NCBI GenBank assembly: GCA_029213005.1 | Contig: JARGPI010000016.1 | Coordinates: forward strand, 1 to 64,000 | Direction of reading: 5' to 3' | Source: Verrucomicrobiales bacterium | Lineage (GTDB): Bacteria > Verrucomicrobiota > Verrucomicrobiia > Verrucomicrobiales > DEV007 | DNA length: 64,000 nucleotides | Shown: one piece after another, positions 17,695 through 25,912 of the stretch | Layout: every line of letters begins with the position of its first letter | How positions within the stretch are numbered: the first letter of the stretch is position 1 | The notes under the pieces: model-generated | Told to the model about the DNA's origin: nothing | Databases searched by the model: none | The model's input: the letters and a program-made list of their open reading frames with translations, nothing else | Program-made: the position numbers and the translations under genes

Positions 17695-19041
17695 ATGATG
17701 AAAACCTATCTACTGCCCCTGCTCTTCGCGATGTTTATTGGATTGGGAGCGGGGACGCTCAAAGCCGGTCCCAACATCGTTTTTATCCTTGCGGATGATA
17801 TGGGCTTCGCTGATTTGGGCTGCTATGGAGCGACTGATGTTGAGACGCCGAACATCGACCGGCTTGCTGCGGAGGGTGTGAAATTTTCCAATGTGTATGC
17901 GATGGGGGCGGAGTGTACTCCATCAAGGACCTCAATCCTCACAGGGCAGTATCCGCAGCGTTTCAAAGGTATGGAATGCGCCATCGGAACAGGAAATGTG
18001 GGACGATATGATGATGCCATTGAGTTGGCGGAGGCGAAGAACCTGGGGCTTGCGGCTCAAGATGCGGTGCTGGCTCCCGCGCTAAAGAAAGCGGGGTATC
18101 ACAATGGGGTTTTCGGGAAGTGGCACCTCGGATATGAGGATAAGTTTTCGCCTCTGGAGCAGGGGTTCGATGAATTTACCGGATTTCTGGGAGGGAACGT
18201 GGACTATTTTCATCACGTCGAACTGTCGCCGATCCATGTGTTTCTGAAGGGGCGGGAGAAGCTGACTCGCGACGGCTACACTACCGATCTGATTTCGGAG
18301 GATGCCGTCAATTTTATCAACGAACGGGCCAAACAGAAGGAAGTGCCGTTTTTCCTCTACCTGCCCCATGCCGCGCCTCATTTTCCTTTTCAGGCTCCGG
18401 ATTCGGACACAACCCTGCCTACGGAGGAAACCTGGCTGGACGGTGATCGGCCGACTTATGCGAAGATGATCGCATCGCTCGACGATTCGGTCGGGGCGGT
18501 TCTGTCGGCTCTTGAGGATGCGCAGCTCCTGGAGAATACGCTGGTCGTTTTTGCGAGTGATCACGGAGCGATTCGGCCCGGAGACAACGGCCCCTATCGG
18601 GATTTCAAGGGCACCCTGTTCGAAGGGGGGATTCGAGTGCCGCTCATCGCGAAATGGCCCAACCATCTTTCAGGAGGCAGAGTTTGTAGCGAGGTGGGGA
18701 CCTTGATGGATTTGACGAACAGTTTTTTGAGAATAGCGGGGGCCAAGGTGCCGGACGGGATCAAGCTGGATGGTCTCGACTTGCTGAGTTCCGCAGAAAC
18801 CAACACTTCCCTTCCGGATCGAAGTATTCCGTGGCGGGCAAAGAGAGGGGATCGCGTGTGGAAAGCATTTCGCCGGGGACCATGGAAATATGTGGCGAAA
18901 ACCGAAGCCGACAGCTCTGAGGAATGGCTTTTCAACCTCGATGAGGACCCATATGAAACGACAGATCGGACTGCTCAGCACTCCGATGTCGCGAAAGAAT
19001 TGAAGCAGGCTCTCGACGCGTGGGAGCAATCATTAAATTAA
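17695..19041 (+). CDS. Secreted sulfatase
   Basis: A 448-residue type I sulfatase. After a signal peptide (about 1-24) come the metal-binding ADDMG segment (Asp34/Asp35), the formylglycine motif CTPSR with Cys74, the GKWHLG block and the second metal site in FASDHG. The C-terminal subdomain ends normally with WLFNLDEDPYE-type residues. The ATG at 17695 was chosen because it opens the signal peptide; an in-frame start at 17671 would add eight residues. It is shorter than the first sulfatase and has no added hydrolase domain. Expected to desulfate a polysaccharide or aryl sulfate in the periplasm or outside. Confidence 0.9.
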   Translation: MMKTYLLPLLFAMFIGLGAGTLKAGPNIVFILADDMGFADLGCYGATDVETPNIDRLAAEGVKFSNVYAMGAECTPSRTSILTGQYPQRFKGMECAIGTGNVGRYDDAIELAEAKNLGLAAQDAVLAPALKKAGYHNGVFGKWHLGYEDKFSPLEQGFDEFTGFLGGNVDYFHHVELSPIHVFLKGREKLTRDGYTTDLISEDAVNFINERAKQKEVPFFLYLPHAAPHFPFQAPDSDTTLPTEETWLDGDRPTYAKMIASLDDSVGAVLSALEDAQLLENTLVVFASDHGAIRPGDNGPYRDFKGTLFEGGIRVPLIAKWPNHLSGGRVCSEVGTLMDLTNSFLRIAGAKVPDGIKLDGLDLLSSAETNTSLPDRSIPWRAKRGDRVWKAFRRGPWKYVAKTEADSSEEWLFNLDEDPYETTDRTAQHSDVAKELKQALDAWEQSLN

Positions 19042-19048
19042 TGAAAAG

Positions 19049-19066
19049 TTGGCATGGAAGGTGCTT
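19049..19066 (+). promoter_or_regulatory. Sigma-54 (-24/-12) promoter of the ammonium transporter gene
   Basis: TTGGCATGGAAGGTGCTT matches the sigma-54 consensus TTGGCACG-N4-TTGC closely. The invariant GG (19051-19052) and GC (19063-19064) are separated by exactly 10 bases, as required. Transcription would begin near 19076 and leave a leader of about 67 bases before the ammonium transporter ATG at 19143. Sigma-54 control of amt genes is well known for nitrogen limitation. No enhancer-binding activator gene is visible in the window. Confidence 0.75.
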
Positions 19067-19142
19067 CTTCCGGTCGCGAAACTGAGACAGAACCCGTGAG
19101 TTTGACGCGTGTTTTGGCTTTGTTTCGCAACTACTACTAGAA

Positions 19143-20438
19143 ATGATACCTGCAAATTCAAATTGGAGGAAGTGTCTTGTTTCGGCTTTGACACTTGTCG
19201 CTACGGGCGGAGCTGCGTTCGCTCAGGAAACACCGACCCCTGATTCCGGGGATACGGCATGGATGCTCATGTCCACTGCTCTCGTTTTATTTATGACACT
19301 GCCGGGGCTGGCGCTGTTTTACGGAGGGCTGGTCAGGGCGAAAAACGTGCTTTCGATACTGATGCAGTGTTTTGTAATCGCTGCGGTCATGTCAGTTCTC
19401 TGGGTCGTCTTCGGCTACGCTGTGGCCAATGGTGGGGAGGGTAAGTTGTTCAGCTTCAATAAGGAAATGTTGATGCTGGGCCACATGACGCCGGAGACCT
19501 TGAGTGGTTCGATACCGGAAAGTGTGTTCGTTACCTTTCAGATGACCTTTATCATCATCACCCCCGCATTGATGGTTGGGGCATTCGCCGAGCGGATGAA
19601 ATTTTCTGCGGTTTTAATCTTTTCCGTGATTTGGACCATCCTGTCCTACTTACCGATCTGGCACATGGCCTGGGGAGGGGGACTTTTCCACGACTGGAAT
19701 GTGATCGATTTTGCGGGTGGAACAGTGGTTCATATTAATGCCGGAGTCGCCGGATTGCTCGCCTGTATTTTCGTCGGGAAGCGAAAAGGCTACGGGACAC
19801 ATACTCTTCACCCTCATAATGTGCCGTTTGTTATCATCGGGGCGGCGATGCTCTGGGTCGGTTGGTTTGGCTTCAATGCCGGATCTGCCGTTGCGGCTGA
19901 TGGGAGCGCCGGTTTTGCGATGATCACGACTCAGATTGCGGCCGCTACCGCCGTTTTGGTCTGGATCGGTCTGGAGTGGATTATTTTGAAGAAACCCACC
20001 GCTGTGGGTGCTGCAACCGGGGCCGTTGCGGGACTGGTTGCGATCACACCGGCTTCGGGATCTTCCACCATCGCGGGGGCTCTGATTATCGGCGGAATTT
20101 CGAGCTTTATCTGTTATTTCTGCGCGACTAAATTAAAGAGTGCACTACAATACGATGATTCTCTCGATGTTTTCGGGGTTCATGGAATCGGCGGGATTAT
20201 TGGGGCGATCTTAACCGGAGTGTTATATCGCGACGGTTCTCTGGCAGATGGCATGACAACTGCTACACAAGTGATAGCTCAGGTAAAAAGCATCGTGGTT
20301 ACCATGATATGGAGTGCTGTTGCTGCATTGATTGCCCTGATGGTTGCGAAAGTGACGGTTGGGCTGAGAGTGAAGAATGAATCTGAAAACGAAGGTCTAG
20401 ACACCGCTGCGCACGGAGAAAGCGGTTATACCTGGTAA
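19143..20438 (+). CDS. amt: Ammonium transporter
   Basis: A 431-residue Amt/MEP family channel that brings ammonium/ammonia across the inner membrane. A signal sequence ending near AFAQ is followed by about 11 membrane segments. Typical Amt blocks are present: the FYGGL(V)R segment after the first helix, AGGTVVHINAG with the first pore histidine region, GWFGFNAGSA, and DVFGVHGIGG with the second pore histidine. A sigma-54 promoter precedes the gene and a strong intrinsic terminator follows it, so it is probably a single-gene unit. The usual glnK/glnB partner is not adjacent. Confidence 0.95.
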   Translation: MIPANSNWRKCLVSALTLVATGGAAFAQETPTPDSGDTAWMLMSTALVLFMTLPGLALFYGGLVRAKNVLSILMQCFVIAAVMSVLWVVFGYAVANGGEGKLFSFNKEMLMLGHMTPETLSGSIPESVFVTFQMTFIIITPALMVGAFAERMKFSAVLIFSVIWTILSYLPIWHMAWGGGLFHDWNVIDFAGGTVVHINAGVAGLLACIFVGKRKGYGTHTLHPHNVPFVIIGAAMLWVGWFGFNAGSAVAADGSAGFAMITTQIAAATAVLVWIGLEWIILKKPTAVGAATGAVAGLVAITPASGSSTIAGALIIGGISSFICYFCATKLKSALQYDDSLDVFGVHGIGGIIGAILTGVLYRDGSLADGMTTATQVIAQVKSIVVTMIWSAVAALIALMVAKVTVGLRVKNESENEGLDTAAHGESGYTW

Positions 20439-20476
20439 AAACTTTATACTTTTTCTTAACCAAGGAAAAACATGGG

Positions 20477-20512
20477 GCCCTCGGTCGATATTCCAATCGG
20501 CCGGGGGCTTTT
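20477..20512 (+). terminator. Intrinsic terminator after the ammonium transporter gene
   Basis: A 13-bp stem (GCCCTCGGTCGAT paired with ATCGGCCGGGGGC, with two G-U pairs) and a 6-base loop occupy 20477-20508, followed by TTTT. It lies 38 bases after the amt stop. Confidence 0.8.
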
Positions 20513-20551
20513 CCTTTGGTGGAAAAGCGTTGCGATGTGTAAAGTGGGAGG

Positions 20552-21160
20552 ATGAAATCCCGCTGGGAAAATCTGGTGACAAATCGATCCTGGGAATCAG
20601 AGTGTGCAAGCCGCTGCTGGGAGGAACTGGAAAAAAGATATGAAGGGGCGGCGCGATTCTATCATAGCTTCTTTCACATCGAGGATTGCCTGAATCAACT
20701 CGGGGAACTGAAACTTGAGGCATCGTCAGCGATTGAGTTAGCCATCTGGTTTCACGATGTCATTTACGAAATCGACCGATCAGACAACGAAGCCATAAGT
20801 GGTGATTTTGCAGTCGCCTGGTTGGAGCAACTCGGGGAGTCCGCCGGGATGTGTGAAGCAGTTGATCGGTTGATCAATGCCACCGATCATCGATCTGCGT
20901 CAGAGGCGATGGATGAACAAATCATCGTAGATATCGATCTTTCGATACTGGGGAGCGAGCCCGCCAGGTATCATCGTTATTGCCAACAGATCCGTGCGGA
21001 ATATTCCGAAATTCCGGACGAAGTTTACCGCGACGGCAGGGCGCGGGTGTTGAGGAGTTTTCTGCAGCGACCGGTAATTTATCGAAGCGAATTCTACCAG
21101 GGTCTTGAAGAACCGGCACGGGAGAATTTGGTAGCGGAATTGTCCGGGCTGGAAACCTGA
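20552..21160 (+). CDS. Predicted metal-dependent HD-superfamily hydrolase
   Basis: A 202-residue cytoplasmic protein matching the predicted HD-superfamily phosphohydrolases grouped as COG4339. Visible hallmarks are an early YHSFFHIEDC histidine block, the IWFHDVIYE HD pair (His68/Asp69), a later ATDHR block, the DIDLSILG aspartates, and the conserved IRAEY...YRDGRARVLRSFL tail. Members of this group are not well characterised; nucleotide hydrolysis is the usual assumption. It follows the amt terminator and so probably has its own promoter. Confidence 0.82.
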   Translation: MKSRWENLVTNRSWESECASRCWEELEKRYEGAARFYHSFFHIEDCLNQLGELKLEASSAIELAIWFHDVIYEIDRSDNEAISGDFAVAWLEQLGESAGMCEAVDRLINATDHRSASEAMDEQIIVDIDLSILGSEPARYHRYCQQIRAEYSEIPDEVYRDGRARVLRSFLQRPVIYRSEFYQGLEEPARENLVAELSGLET

Positions 21161-21216
21161 TTTCTTCCGTCTTCAGGTCCTTGTCTGGGAGGTGATCGAA
21201 GTGTTAGAGTCGCCCC

Positions 21217-22104
21217 ATGAATCGTCGAAATGTTCTCAAGACTTTCTCCGCTGGAGTGTTGCCTGTCGCCTTTAATCAATATGCCGGTGCTGTAGACTCG
21301 AAGCCGTGGCTCACACTTGCGGTCCAGCAGTACAGTTTTAACCGGCAGTTAAGGGCTGGAGAGTTGACGATTGCGGATTTTCCCAAAACAGTGGTTGAGG
21401 GAACCGGAATCAAATATCTGGAGTATTTCAACGGGCACATGGAGGAAAAAGCTGGCGACGCTCCGTTTTTCAAAGAGCTGAGAAAGATCACCGATGATCT
21501 GGGGGCGACGAATACGATGATGTTGTGCCGCAGTCAATTTGCGTTGGATTCCAAAGACCCGGCGATCCGCGCCAAGTCGATCGAGAGTTACCGGCCCTGG
21601 CTGGATGCGATGAGAACTCTCGGCGGCATCTGTATTCGCGTCGATGTGCGGGAGCCGGGAGACGCGGAGGAGCAGAAAAAATATGCAACGGAAGGGCTTC
21701 AGGCGCTGACGAAAGTGGCGTCGGATGAATACGAATTATCGATCGTGGTGGAAAATCATGGAAATCATTCCAGCAACGGAGCCTGGGTGGCGGATGTGAT
21801 GAAGGCCGTCGATATGGAGGCTTGTGGAACTCTGCCGGACTTCCAGAATTTTAAAGAGTACGACCCCTACCAGGGAGTTCAAGAAATGATGCCCTGGGCG
21901 AAAATCGTGTGCGCCAAATCGAAACATTTCGACGAGAAGGGGAACGAGACGAATGTCGATTACCGGCGGATGTTAAAAATCGTCAAAGACTCCGGTTACC
22001 GCGGTTTGATTGGTATTGAATTTGAAGGGCACAAGATTTCTCCAATCGAAGGAATCAATGCAACGAAACGACTCATCGAGACGGTGATGAGTGAGCTGGC
22101 CTAA
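21217..22104 (+). CDS. Sugar phosphate isomerase/epimerase-like TIM-barrel protein
   Basis: A 295-residue exported or membrane-proximal protein of the AP-endonuclease-2/xylose-isomerase-like TIM-barrel family. NRRNVLKTFSAG at the N-terminus resembles a Tat signal. Candidate metal ligands fall in VVENHGNHSS, TLPDFQNF and GIEFEGH near the strand ends. PVC genomes carry many such exported paralogues next to oxidoreductases; the substrate is unknown. A strong bidirectional terminator follows immediately. Confidence 0.83.
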   Translation: MNRRNVLKTFSAGVLPVAFNQYAGAVDSKPWLTLAVQQYSFNRQLRAGELTIADFPKTVVEGTGIKYLEYFNGHMEEKAGDAPFFKELRKITDDLGATNTMMLCRSQFALDSKDPAIRAKSIESYRPWLDAMRTLGGICIRVDVREPGDAEEQKKYATEGLQALTKVASDEYELSIVVENHGNHSSNGAWVADVMKAVDMEACGTLPDFQNFKEYDPYQGVQEMMPWAKIVCAKSKHFDEKGNETNVDYRRMLKIVKDSGYRGLIGIEFEGHKISPIEGINATKRLIETVMSELA

Positions 22105-22109
22105 GGACA

Positions 22110-22150
22110 CAAAAAAAGCCCTTCTCTTTCGAGAAGGGCTCTGAATTTAT
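22110..22150. terminator. Bidirectional intrinsic terminator
   Basis: A perfect 10-bp stem AGCCCTTCTC/GAGAAGGGCT with a 4-base TTTC loop lies at 22117-22140. Seven A residues precede it and a T-rich stretch follows, so it can terminate transcripts from both sides. It separates the convergent isomerase-like gene (plus) and the repeat lipoprotein gene (minus). Confidence 0.85.
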
Positions 22151-22167
22151 TTTAAAGGTGGTTGGGA

Positions 22168-22704
22168 TTATTCCTCTACCGCTTCTTTAGCCGCTTCTTT
22201 GGTTTTCTGGGCGGCTTCTTTGGTCTCTTCAACTAGCTTTTTAGTACCTTCAGCGGTTGCGTCTGCTGCTTTAGCTGCGACATCCTTCGTGCCTTCGACG
22301 AGCTTTTTGGTGCCTTCGACTGTGGCGTCGGCAGCTTTATCAGCTACTTTTTTGGTACTCTCGACAACTTCAGCCGTTTTCTCAGCTGTGGCATCGGCAG
22401 ATTTCGCCGCTACGTCTTTGGTTCCTTCGACAAGCTTTTTGGTTCCGGCGACCGTTGCATCAGCAGCTTTGTCCGCGGCTTTTTTGGTCGCGTCGACCAC
22501 TTCAGCTGTCTTTTCGACGGTTGCGTCCTTGGCTTCGATCGCGACTTCTTTGGTTTCTTCAGCGACTTTTTTGGAAGCATCCTTAGTTGCTTCGACAGCC
22601 TCTGCTGTGTCTTGCTTTACTTCTTCGACGGTTTCACCGCAGCTTGAGAGCAATACAGCAGCGGAAAGTGCCGCGGCCCATTTTATTGATTTAACTTTTT
22701 TCAT
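22168..22704 (-). CDS. Alanine/lysine-rich LEA-like repeat lipoprotein
   Basis: A 178-residue predicted lipoprotein. The signal peptide ends in a lipobox LLSSC with Cys22. The rest is low-complexity and strongly helical, built of 11-residue motifs that group into at least four 22-residue units, for example ADATVEGTKKLVEGTKDV. Such Ala/Lys/Thr/Glu 11-mers resemble group 3 LEA proteins and apolipoprotein-like amphipathic helices. A role in envelope stabilisation or desiccation tolerance is inferred only. An AAAGGAAATT stretch directly before the ATG is a plausible ribosome binding site. Confidence 0.85.
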   Translation of the reverse strand: MKKVKSIKWAAALSAAVLLSSCGETVEEVKQDTAEAVEATKDASKKVAEETKEVAIEAKDATVEKTAEVVDATKKAADKAADATVAGTKKLVEGTKDVAAKSADATAEKTAEVVESTKKVADKAADATVEGTKKLVEGTKDVAAKAADATAEGTKKLVEETKEAAQKTKEAAKEAVEE

Positions 22705-22824
22705 AATTTCCTTTGAATACTTAACGACTTTAAGCTTATTGCAAGTTGCATTGCCGTTATATATTTTTCCAAAATTGGAATGGAAAATTTTGATCTGGAC
22801 TCAGACCTCGGCTAGAAACGGGCT

Positions 22825-23679
22825 ATGCAGGTGATAGAAGGCATTCCGGAACTTCGGAAATGGATTAAGTCGGAAAGCAAGCGAGACCGGGTGCTCGTTC
22901 CCACAATGGGCGCGTTACACGAAGGTCATCTCAGCTTATTCGATCGAGCCAGGGAAGCGGTTGGGAACAACGGGTGTGTAATTGCGACAATTTTCGTGAA
23001 CCCGACTCAGTTTGGGCCAAACGAAGATCTTGACGCTTACCCCCGCCAACTTGAAAGTGATCTCGAAGGTTGCCGCAGCCGGGGCGTTGATCTCGTTTTT
23101 GTGCCCCAAGCTGATGAAATGTATTATCCCGATCGATCGGTCGAGATTCGCGAAAACCAACTTTCCACCGGTCTCTGCGGAAGCAGTCGTCCGGGGCACT
23201 TTGACGGGGTCTGCACGGTTGTGGCCAAACTTTTCAACCTGACTCAACCGGATATTGCCGTTTTCGGGGAGAAGGATTATCAGCAGCTGGCGGTGATTCG
23301 GCGAATGGTTCGGGATTTGAATTTCCCCATTGAGGTTCTCGGTGGGGCTACTGTCAGGGAACCGGACGGGCTGGCGATGAGTTCGAGAAATGCCTACCTG
23401 ACAAAGGCAGAAAGAATTGAGGCTCCGATTATCTACCGTTCTCTCTGCGAGGTGAGAGATGATATTGCTGAAGGCAGGTTGAAGTCGGGATCAGAAGTCG
23501 AAGCGCGACTTGCAGAAAAAATCGGTCGACCCGACTTCGCGATAATCGATTACCTAAAAGTGGTTCATAAAGATACTCTTGAACCTCTGGATGAGGTGGA
23601 GCGGGACAATTACCGTTTGATCGTTGCAGTCTTTTTCGGAAAGCCCCGTCTTATTGACAATCTGGGTCCTGCTCTTTAA
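22825..23679 (+). CDS. panC: Pantothenate synthetase
   Basis: Joins pantoate and beta-alanine with ATP to make pantothenate, the coenzyme A precursor. The 284-residue length is normal. Family motifs are clear: PTMGALHEGHLSL with the HxGH nucleotide-binding site, FVNPTQFGPNEDLDAYPR, the GHFDGVCTVVAKLFN block, FGEKDYQQL, and the MSSRNAYL (KMSKS-like) loop. No panB or panD is adjacent. The 3' end overlaps the convergent recQ gene by 29 bp. Confidence 0.95.
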   Translation: MQVIEGIPELRKWIKSESKRDRVLVPTMGALHEGHLSLFDRAREAVGNNGCVIATIFVNPTQFGPNEDLDAYPRQLESDLEGCRSRGVDLVFVPQADEMYYPDRSVEIRENQLSTGLCGSSRPGHFDGVCTVVAKLFNLTQPDIAVFGEKDYQQLAVIRRMVRDLNFPIEVLGGATVREPDGLAMSSRNAYLTKAERIEAPIIYRSLCEVRDDIAEGRLKSGSEVEARLAEKIGRPDFAIIDYLKVVHKDTLEPLDEVERDNYRLIVAVFFGKPRLIDNLGPAL

Positions 23680-25867
23680 TCGGGTAGTTGAAAGCAATAT
23701 AGAAACGAATTGTTTCGTAAGATAGCTTGCCGTGCAGAGCCGAGAAAATGGGCGATAACTTTTCGTGACCATGCTTCGCGACTGCTTCCGCCATTTTTTC
23801 CTCTTCCTCCTCTGTATAGAAATCTCGGGGTGAGGGACTGACCTTTTGGTGTTGGATTGCCAGCGCGAGGTGACCGTAGATGGTGGTGGATTTCAGATTT
23901 CTGAGTTCCGCGATCTCACCGGGATTCTTTCCGTTTTGATACAGTTCCAAAGTGGCGAGAGCCGTCTCGGAGAGACCGCCTTCGCTTTTCATTTTCGGCC
24001 GGGGTTTTGCGCTGGCGGTATCCGGGGCATCATCAAATTCCAGTTTGGGGTTGGAGGAAAGCCATTCATTGACTGCCCCGATAAAAATGGATCCGAGATC
24101 CTGTAGTTTCTGTTTTCCCACTCCCGGCATATCGAGGAAAGCCTCTTCGGTTTGCGGGTAACTTCTCGAAATATGTCGCAGAGTACGGTCTCCGAAGATG
24201 ACGTAAGGGGGAAGATTGCGCTGATCGGCGATCTCTTTCCGGAGGGTCCTGAGATGGGCGAAGAGCGCTTCGTCGCAGGCGACTTCTCCGGCCCGGGCGA
24301 TTCTACCGGTGGAATCGTCCTGGCTTCCGGGGCGTCTTTTCAAGATGATTTTCTCTCCGGATTTGAGAAATGCCATCCCCTGATCGGTAATGCCTACGGT
24401 TTGGAATTGTCCTGTATCAACTTCGGCATAATTGAGCCGAATCAATTGATTACTGATTTCTTTCCAGTCGGTTCGTGAGGTTTCTTTCCCGATTCCGTAG
24501 GTGCTGAGATCCTGGTGTCCCCACTTTCGAATTCGTTCGGTGTTGGCTCCGGTCAGCACTTCAATTGCGTGATTGGCACCGAGGTTGAATCCGCTCTTTT
24601 GTTTGATTCGAAAGAGGCAGGAAAGGTATTTCTGTGACTCAAGAGTGGCGTCCCAGGTCTCGACGGGCGTGAGGCATATATCGCATCCCCCACAGTTTTC
24701 CTGTTTCCATTGTTCGCCGAAGTATCCCATGAGATCGATTCGCCGGCAGTGGAAGCTTTCGGCAAAATCGACCATTTTGTTCATCTGCTGACGGGCAATG
24801 TTGGCGGCTTCACGATCAGTGACCTCGTCGAGGAAGCGGAGATTTCTCATCAGGTCTCCTTTGGAATAGAGAAGTACACAGTCCGATGGTAGGCCGTCGC
24901 GCCCCGCCCGCCCGGTTTCCTGATAGTAGCTTTCTATATTTTTGGGCAAGTCGGCATGAATCACATAGCGGACGTTCGGTTTGTCGATTCCCATTCCGAA
25001 AGCAACCGTTGCGCAGATTACCGGCACCTCGTCTTTCAAAAAGGCGTCCTGAGTTTCCGCTCTCACTTCCGGGGATAATCCCGCGTGGTAGGCGGCGGCT
25101 TTGATACCTTCTCTCGAAAGTTTTGCCGCCATTTCCTCAGTCCCCTTACGACTTTGTAAGTAGATAATTCCGGCTTCGCCTTTTCTTTCCGAGATAAATT
25201 CAAAGACCTGTCTGACCGGTTTGTTCTTCGGAATAATGGTGTAGTTCAGATTGGGGCGATTAAAGCTCGCTATATAGACTTGCGGCGATTTGAGCTGCAG
25301 CTGAGATTGCAGATCATCTTTCACCCGAGGGGTTGCCGTAGCGGTAAGCGCAACAAAGGGGACTGTCGGAAGGGCATTTCTCAGCGTGCTGAGTTGCCGG
25401 TATTCCGGCCGGAAATCATGACCCCATTCGCTGACGCAGTGCGCTTCGTCCACCGCGACACACTGAACGTTCCAGCGTTGGAGACTGTCGATGAATCCCG
25501 GTGACATGATGCGCTCGGGCGCTGCGTAGAGCAGTTTGTAGGTGCCCGCATCGAGGCCAGCGGTGCGGTGACTAACATCATCAAAAGCCAGAGTCGAGTT
25601 CAGATAAGTGGCCGACACGCCGTTGGCGACCAGGGCGTCGACCTGATCTTTCATCAAAGCGATCAGTGGGGAAATCACCAGAGTGAGACCGTCCCGGGCC
25701 AATGCCGGAACTTGATAACAAAGGGACTTACCGGCACCTGTCGGCAGGATCGCAACCACATCCTGTCCCTCGAGGACGGATGTGATGATCTCACGTTGGA
25801 GAGGGCGGAATGAGTCGTACCCGAAGACTTCCTTCAGGACGGAGTCGATCGATGTCGGCTGAGCCAT
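23651..25867 (-). CDS. recQ: ATP-dependent DNA helicase RecQ
   Basis: A 738-residue 3'-5' superfamily 2 DNA helicase acting in recombination and replication-fork repair. It has Walker A PTGAGKS (Lys47), the Walker B DEAH box at 140-143 followed by the aromatic-rich loop CVSEWGHDFRPEY, the QTGRAGRDG-type motif VI, a RecQ zinc-binding cysteine set ending CGGCDIC, a winged-helix region, an HRDC domain (DEALFAHLRTLRKEIA onward) and a C-terminal HTH_40-like domain. It lies 45 bp downstream of rho in the same direction. Confidence 0.94.
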   Translation of the reverse strand: MAQPTSIDSVLKEVFGYDSFRPLQREIITSVLEGQDVVAILPTGAGKSLCYQVPALARDGLTLVISPLIALMKDQVDALVANGVSATYLNSTLAFDDVSHRTAGLDAGTYKLLYAAPERIMSPGFIDSLQRWNVQCVAVDEAHCVSEWGHDFRPEYRQLSTLRNALPTVPFVALTATATPRVKDDLQSQLQLKSPQVYIASFNRPNLNYTIIPKNKPVRQVFEFISERKGEAGIIYLQSRKGTEEMAAKLSREGIKAAAYHAGLSPEVRAETQDAFLKDEVPVICATVAFGMGIDKPNVRYVIHADLPKNIESYYQETGRAGRDGLPSDCVLLYSKGDLMRNLRFLDEVTDREAANIARQQMNKMVDFAESFHCRRIDLMGYFGEQWKQENCGGCDICLTPVETWDATLESQKYLSCLFRIKQKSGFNLGANHAIEVLTGANTERIRKWGHQDLSTYGIGKETSRTDWKEISNQLIRLNYAEVDTGQFQTVGITDQGMAFLKSGEKIILKRRPGSQDDSTGRIARAGEVACDEALFAHLRTLRKEIADQRNLPPYVIFGDRTLRHISRSYPQTEEAFLDMPGVGKQKLQDLGSIFIGAVNEWLSSNPKLEFDDAPDTASAKPRPKMKSEGGLSETALATLELYQNGKNPGEIAELRNLKSTTIYGHLALAIQHQKVSPSPRDFYTEEEEEKMAEAVAKHGHEKLSPIFSALHGKLSYETIRFYIAFNYPIKEQDPDCQ

Positions 25868-25912
25868 AACGGGAAGCTAGCAAGCTATCCCGATTATTCA
25901 CCGAAAAATATG

